Shown here one piece after another: positions 57,848 through 64,000 of a DNA stretch of 64,000 nt. Origin of the DNA: Entoloma clypeatum. Taxonomy: Eukaryota > Basidiomycota > Agaricomycetes > Agaricales > Entolomataceae. The number at the start of each line of letters is the position of its first letter. Position 1 is the stretch's first letter. Position numbers and translations under genes: made by a program. The notes below the pieces were generated by a model. The model saw only the letters and a list, made by a program, of their open reading frames with translations. It did no database searches and was not told the origin of the DNA. The stretch is from the NCBI GenBank assembly GCA_963565915.1, contig OY751492.1, positions 2,232,001 through 2,296,000 on the forward strand, given 5' to 3'.

Positions 57848-58976
57848 GGTGGAGATGTGATGTGGTTGGTGGTGTTGATGAGAAAACCTTACTTGGAGTG
57901 GGTCAGGACTTTATACTTGGCCGATAATCAATCGTCATCTTCCCAATTTGAAACAACGTGACCAGTATGTACTGGACCCGTGTAAGTACGTACCGGTTAC
58001 AGCCGATGCAAACTTGAAAGTTCTCAACTCATACCAGGCCATATGGAGCTCACATTCTGATTATCTGTCTGCATTGATCGCAAGAACCTCTACCGTATTA
58101 TCGAAAGTCTTAGTGAACTTCTTTCGTGATGACCAGATGTCTCAATTGCACTGCCGTGCGCACCACTGATTCGATGAAGCTGAGCTGTAGGACAGGCAGT
58201 CCGAGGTTCCCCAAGTTCCCAGTCTTCTCCCATGCGCGTCGGACAGCAACGGTGGGCACAGGAACTGGCATTTGGATCTGATGGCGGGAATTCGTGTGGA
58301 GAAACGGCGGCGGCAATTGTATGGTATGTGAAAATTCTGAAACCACGATTCAGTCATAACCACGCTCAAACAAGTGTATTGCTCTTACCATATGTAACCT
58401 GGTCCTCCGTTGGCGCCATTGCCCCGTTCGTTCTAGATCGACTTATCATCTGCGTCTATAACATGGAGACTACGTTCGTCCTTTGGTTGGTCCGCCATGA
58501 TTTATTTAATGTGTGGGATCAATGATACAAATTGGAGGGGGGCCATCATTAACGCACCTGCCCAGACTCCCAGTTGCGCGGAGGTTGGTTAAGGAGATGT
58601 GAACCATCTGCGATTCAGGGCTCCGGGTTTGACGTTGACGAACGTTTGCACTATGCAGCAAAGAAGACTACAAACGTGGTAACCATCCATTTGCCAAAAG
58701 GTTGACCGTGGATGCGTCAGAAGGAGAGGAGTCCATGCACGTCTACTTGAGGCTGTCCAGGCTGTCCAGCGGCATGTGGTTGATTTGATAGTTGTGTTGC
58801 ATCATCCGGACCGATCACACGACCGGGCTCGGTCACATGACTAACGCGTCAAAGTTCAAAATACGCTGTTACGGTCACAACTCGAACCTGTCACGAACCT
58901 GGACCTCTCCTCGTCGTTGCCCTCGACGTCCAGGCGCCCAAGCAAGCCATCAGGAGGGGCCAAACAGTAGCTCAAG
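57848..58976. other. Shared upstream region of GAPDH and the coiled-coil gene
   Basis: About 1.1 kb between divergent starts. No gene supported. Likely promoter sequence for both; no single element can be named with confidence. Confidence 0.4.
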
Positions 58977-61900
58977 ATGTGGTCAAAAATTACCAATGTT
59001 TTGAAGAACAAGCCGATAAGTGAAGAGCCTGAACCATCCTCGTCGCAAGGCGAGGTTATGTCAAGAGTCTATGAGCGGCACCCTAACCTTTCTGTCTTCC
59101 ACAATTCGCCCGACACCGCTCCCCCAACTCCCAGTCCGCCCCCTTCTCCCTCAAAAAAGCGGGGCATGTTCAAGAGACTTTCCAAACTGCCACCGAGGGA
59201 TGACAACGATTCCTCCTCCCTGAGATCATCCTCTTCCATGAATGGGCCATCCAAGAAGGTCAGGTCTTTCCAATCGAAATTTGGCACGAGTAAGTGGCAT
59301 GTATCTTGAAGCTGGAGCTGGCTCTTACTCGAAAAAAAAACGCCAGCTTCTCAATTGTCTCTCACGTCCTCAGACACTAAACCAGAAATGACCCGGAGAT
59401 CCTCTTCCGACATGCTTCGAACTTCAATTGACACAGTTGATACCATCCCCCATTCGAGTCCTACCATCAAACCAGTCAAGTTCCGTAGACCCTCCTTGGA
59501 CATGTTACGTTTCACCCAAGAATCTTCTCCGCTCGAAAGCGCGCGCGGTCCACAATCCGCGCCGCCCCTCGAAGACGACCTGGGCTGTACACCTATATCT
59601 CCTTCCGCGGACGGAAGATTTGGCTCGGTTCGCTCGATCCTTCGTCACCCACGGACTCCTGGCACGGGCCAGAATGTCCGCTTTTTCTCTCGCGATGCAT
59701 ACAAAGTAATTAGTCCAGAACAGTCTATGAATGCGGGGTATCAACCCAGCATCCCACCGCCTGGGAGTGTGCATAACGACCAACAATCACTCCATGAACG
59801 CCCAGGCGGGCCGAGCGAAGAAAGCAACACGGCTCCGTCGTCAGGCTTCACGACGAATAGAAAAGCCAGCCGCCCATCGGTCTCGGAGGTATTCTCTCCC
59901 ATGCCCGACGCTGGTCTGCCTCCAACTGCCCAAGAGCAAGCCAAATACATCAGCTCGACCAATCAACTCCTGCCCCTCCCACCTCCCGACTTTAGCGACC
60001 TCTTCAACGTATCGCAAACCCTCGATATACCCAAGGTTCCCCCTGGTCTCGGTTTCGATGTCCAGGAACCTTTGCTTGACAGTGCTATGTCGCTAGATAT
60101 GTCGCTTACCAACCAGGACGAAAGTATATCACCACCTGCCTCCTCAACGCCGTTCAGAGACAAAGGCAAAGGGAAGGCGAAAGAAATATCGATGCCACCC
60201 TCTGACGAAGGAGCTGTTCCTATCTCTCCGCCCGCCCAAATCGGCGAACCACATTCCGAAGGAAAGTCTGCCCGTCTACCGCTTCATGATCGCAGCCAAT
60301 CATTCAGCTTCGGCCAGACTGTTTTCCACTCCATCACCCACGGGGCCCCTTCACCTGATGTCTCTCTTGACACGTCGCGCGTCTTCTCAGCTGCAGATCT
60401 CAAACCATCTCTTCTCGATAACGACATTTTTCCTGCACGTACATCATCTTCCATGTTTTCCAGGGGCCGTGCCATGAGCGACACCGCGTTCCAATCCATG
60501 ATGCGGTCGCCTACGAAACCGCCTGAGGCTGACATGAACGACGAATCTAGCTCGGGGCTTGTTGTGTACAGCGGTGTCACTCCTGACCCTCCGGACCCGT
60601 TCCGTGCCAACGCAACGACGTATTATACCCCGCAGACCATGATCCCTGTCACGCCGCCGCAGGGTGCACCGAAGCACACGCGGAAGACGTCCAAGGAGGA
60701 GAACATCATCTTTTCTTTGCAGACGCAGTTGACGCTGCAGGCGGAGCTGTGTGGACAGTATGAGGCAGACCTCCGAGCGCGCGACGAGCTTGTGGATATC
60801 CTTGGGAAGAAGCTGAGCGAATTTGATAAGGAGGAGGCAAAAAGGAAGAGTGTTCTGCGGACCTGGAAGAAGAAGGTGCAGGAGCTCGAGAAGACGTGCC
60901 GGTACCTTGAGGAGGAAGTCGAGGGGTCCAGGCATGATAGCATGGAGAGAAGTATCATGGATGAGGCGAGTGGGGAAGCCCTGAGGATGCTGCACCGGCA
61001 AATTGCAGTTCTGGAGAAGGAGAAGAGTGAATGGACGAGACAGGAGGCGGTGCTGAGAGAGGAGGTCGCCACGCTGGAGGGGCTGATGAAAGAACGGAGC
61101 GAGGATATTATGAGCCTGAAGGACATGCTATGGACGAGGGATGAGAGCGAGAGGGAGCTGAAAGAAGGAATCAGGGAGGCGAAGGAGCAGATGGAGATGA
61201 TGGGAAATCTTAGTGTGGTGATCGACGAAGATGAGTTGAAGAAACGTGTTCTTGAGAAGGATTTGAAGAGCGAGGAGGAGCGTGACAGACATCGAGCGGC
61301 TGAGTTTGGATGGAATAAAGAGCGAGGAGATTTGGTGGCCAGGGTGCAGGTGCTAGAAGGCGAAAAGGCTGCACTTGAGGCCGAGTTGGAGGTTGTGAAC
61401 CAGAGGCTGGCGACCAAGGACAAGGAACATGCAGTCTTGAAGGATGAGCTCAATGCCCAATGGGAACATACCGAGAAGACTTCCGAAAAGATCGAGGGCC
61501 TTGACAAGAAGAACGCAGATTTGGAGAAGGAGCGTGATGCGCTCAAGCTTGGTGTTGAGGAACTCGAACGAAAATTGGCTACTATGGATGCTGATTTGAA
61601 GGAAAGCGAGGATAGGAAACTTGAAGTAGAAGCGGAGCTTCAGGAGGTATGGAACTACAAGGAAGAACTCGAGAAGGAGAGAGAACAGGTGGGTTTGCTG
61701 CTTTCCTTCTCGACGTATGTTGACCAAGTTGGATATGTAGCTTGAGGACCATTCAGCAGAGCTTGCCAATGCGATTCAGGAGCGTGACGATCGCATCACA
61801 GAGCTTGACCAGGAGCGACAATTCTGCCAAGATAATGTCGCTCGTCTGGAGGAGAAACTTCGTCAACGTGATCAGGAAGTGAGGGAAGCTTCGGAGCGCA

Positions 61901-62904
61901 TGATGCAGAGGGAAACCGAGGCAGAAGAGCTTCAAGAGCAAATGAGCAAGCTCACACGCGAGCATGCCCGTGCCGTCGATGGGCAGACTCGCGCCCTTAA
62001 TGAGGTCTCCACACGAGAGGGCGAGACGAAGATACAGTTGGAGGCGTTGGTACGTCAACAGGCCGAGGGTGAGGTCGAAATGAAGACTTCCAAGGATAAG
62101 ATCAATGCTCTCAAAGACGAGGTAGAGCGATTGAGGAGACAAATCCACGATCTCCAGCAAGAAAGCGCGGATAAGGAGGTCAAACTGGTCCAACTCGCCA
62201 AGCAACGAGCTGAGGATAGGGAAGACCTCGCTGGCCTCAACATGGCTCTGGACTCCAAGCAACAAGAGCTAGCATTGGTCAGTTTTTTTTTCCTCTTTTT
62301 TTTCCTACCTCGGCTTATCTGCGTTCATTCACAGATCAAGAGGAAGGTTGGAGTACGAGGAACGGGCGGCGGTACTCCTGCACCTCCTGTGCGAATTAGT
62401 CGTCGAGATTCGTCGGCCTTTGCTACTCCGACGGTGCAAGAACGCCCCTCCTCGGTTTTGTCTGACGCTAGCAGCACTGCCAGCAAGTCTCGCAAGTTGT
62501 CCACAGGTGAAACACCCGTTTCTGCCATCAAGATTCCTGCACTCGGCAAAAGCGGGCGAGTGAATGGCGTTACGACAACCATGACGGGCATGGCGAAACG
62601 CATTGAAGGTTCCATGGGCCCTCCTCCTGTCGTCAAACGTGCATCGGTAGCCACCCCGACACCTGTAACGCGAGTTTCCTCGCTGTCACGGTCGAGTCTG
62701 CCGTCTGTTAAACCTGCAACGACCACGGCGGCGGCGGCGGCACCCCATCGTCGAGTCTCGTCGATGGAGCAGACGCCTTCATCATCGATGAAGACAAAAA
62801 ATATGCGCCAAAGTATCACAAGCCCCACACCATCTGACAAAGGGGAAAAAGAGAATGTTGACCTTACTTCAAGGCGCAGGGCCGTGCTCGCAACACCGAT
62901 TTAA
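58977..62904 (+). CDS. Large Ser/Pro-rich coiled-coil protein
   Basis: Exons 58977-59289, 59347-61688, 61741-62277 and 62335-62904, giving about 1,250 residues. The first two exons are disordered and Ser/Pro-rich with basic patches (KKRGMFKRLSKLPP). A conserved stretch, SVRSILRHPRTPGTGQNVRF and FSRDAYKVISPEQ, lies near residue 200. From about residue 560 the protein is a long coiled coil rich in Glu, Lys, Leu (LEEEVEGSRHDSM, LEGLMKERSEDIM, ERDALKLGVEELERKL). A basic, Ser-rich tail ends RRAVLATPI. This layout suits a cytoskeletal or spindle-pole scaffold, but that is inference. I recall the TPGTGQNVRFFSRDAYK motif as conserved in fungi, without a name. Confidence 0.75.
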
Positions 62905-63178
62905 TCTCATTCTCCCTAAAAACATACTCATATATTTTTATTTTTCATGAACACTTTTCTTGAACTTATTTCCGTTCACTGTCACTATATCGTTGTCTCC
63001 ATGCTCTGATATGACCCTCAATTCGTTCTACGAGATACTTTCCTATGCATTTGGTGCCCACACTCCTGGACATCTCTCTTTCGTTCATATTCTTATGGCA
63101 CCTCTTCCCGTTAAACAATTATGCTGCACGTACTATATACGTACAAATAGAGAATTCTCAACCATGAGAAGCTAGCGT

Positions 63179-64000
63179 CTAGATCGAAGGAAGAAAACCC
63201 GTAGACTGCCAATAGCACAACCACTTGTCTATCTCTTCGGGAACAAGTCTCGTTACACTCCCTGCTCTGAAAGCTGGGGAGGCAGCTAGGGTTTGGCGGA
63301 AATCCAGGTTGGGAACAGCCATAGCATCTCTCGTATCACTTTCTTTCAAGACAACGTCTCTATAGAACCCGAGTATCTTTGCGGCTGGAATGGACGACAA
63401 GTCGGCAGTTGATGACTGGGCAAGGCCTTCCAAGGTTTCTACCCATGAGACGTACGGCCGGAGGGGAAGCTTCAGTATTTCGCCGATGGTGCTGAAAACG
63501 TCATGGCTAGATACAGGTCGAGGATGCACCAGATGAGCGGTTGCAGATGGGATGTTGGCAGAACGAAGTTCTAGGAAAGTCTCGGCCGCGAAATCCAAAG
63601 GAACCCACGACGCAGTCTTCAAATATAGATACTGCTGAGGAAGCATGATAATCAAAGACAGAGCAAACGTACTCCTCGAATATCCGGAAGAAATCCCATC
63701 TTCAAACTTGATTTGACGATTGCTGGCATCCAGTCTGAAGAGTTCCAACACCCATTGATTCCGCCGCTGACCTGGCCAAGTCGCACGACAATGGGGCGGA
63801 GAGCCGTGGTCTTCGCTGCTTCGTAGAGGATGTGCTCTGCCACCCACTTTGATTCGGCGTAACCATTGCCGAGTGGAACGCTGGGATCCTCAATCGGAAC
63901 TTCCGGAATAGGCTCCTCAGGAATATTATCTACCGGACAGGTCAACCTGGTCCTTGAAAGTGTAAATTTGGGATATCATACTTCTAAATATTCCAACAGA
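63179..64000 (-). CDS. Adenylate-forming reductase, C-terminal thioester-reductase domain (partial)
   Basis: Runs off the right window edge, so the start is not seen. Two frames join across an intron near 63650-63680. The first has NGYAESKWVAEHILYEAAKT (the YxxxK of short-chain dehydrogenases), PIVVRLGQVSGGINGCWN and DWMPAIVKSSLKMGFLP. The second has YLKTASWVPLDFAAETFLEL and ends VPEEIDKWLCYWQSTGFLPS. This is the NADPH-binding reductase domain that releases acyl thioesters as aldehydes in Lys2-like and NRPS-like enzymes. The adenylation and carrier domains would lie beyond 64000. Product unknown. Confidence 0.8.

Noticed and set aside
60623..61546. 307-codon frame on the minus strand opposite the coiled-coil gene
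   Set aside because: It is Ser/Leu-rich antisense of an E/K-rich coiled coil, a known artefact; the plus strand is intact and spliced.

Overview
The window is nuclear DNA of a filamentous basidiomycete, most likely an agaric-type mushroom (Agaricomycetes). Genes are close together and carry many short GT-AG introns of about 45-75 nt. The protein set includes a gpd-type GAPDH with tiny 5' exons, an Rtt106-like chaperone, a Rheb GTPase, RER2, MICOS and mitoribosomal proteins, plus several families I associate with Agaricomycetes. Gene models were built by hand by joining reading frames across GT..AG boundaries. Exon edges stated with coordinates are ones checked base by base; the others are approximate.

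Layout. 1-2400: a decayed Ty3/gypsy pol fragment on the minus strand, fused at its 5' end to a copia-type LTR and primer site. 3518-5178: SMARCD/Snf12 subunit. 5378-7912: BAR-SH3 protein. 8455-10098: F-box protein. 10233-11112: Rheb. 11403-12051: ARPC5. 14132-16812 (-): F-box/WD40/UIM protein like Ufo1. 18917-21208: secreted beta-lactamase-fold hydrolase.

21883-31819 is a transposon nest. It holds a broken copia gag (minus), an 87-bp inverted repeat pair (22641-22727 and 31733-31819), an uncharacterised four-exon gene (22946-24427) and a Tc1/mariner-type DD34E transposase gene (24638-31622, minus). The transposase is intact after splicing, and its second intron has been split by a very young full-length copia element (25413-31199; by-eye identical 311-bp LTRs, 5-bp target duplication ATATG).

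33358-64000 is again mostly housekeeping: Rtt106-like histone chaperone, RluA-type pseudouridine synthase, a protein with a possible Gag-capsid-like domain plus a Gly/Ala-rich membrane segment, a small stress-type protein, a conserved hypothetical, a cupredoxin-like GPI protein, a large Ser/Thr-rich secreted protein, bL31m, MIC26/27, RER2, a multi-pass membrane protein, an RBR ubiquitin ligase like RNF216, GAPDH, a coiled-coil protein, and the C-terminal part of an adenylate-forming reductase cut by the window edge.

There is no single cluster working as one pathway. The most unusual material is the nested transposon region, the copia/gypsy chimera, and the Gag-like/membrane fusion protein at 37074-38289. 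No RNA genes, CRISPR arrays or replication origins could be supported.
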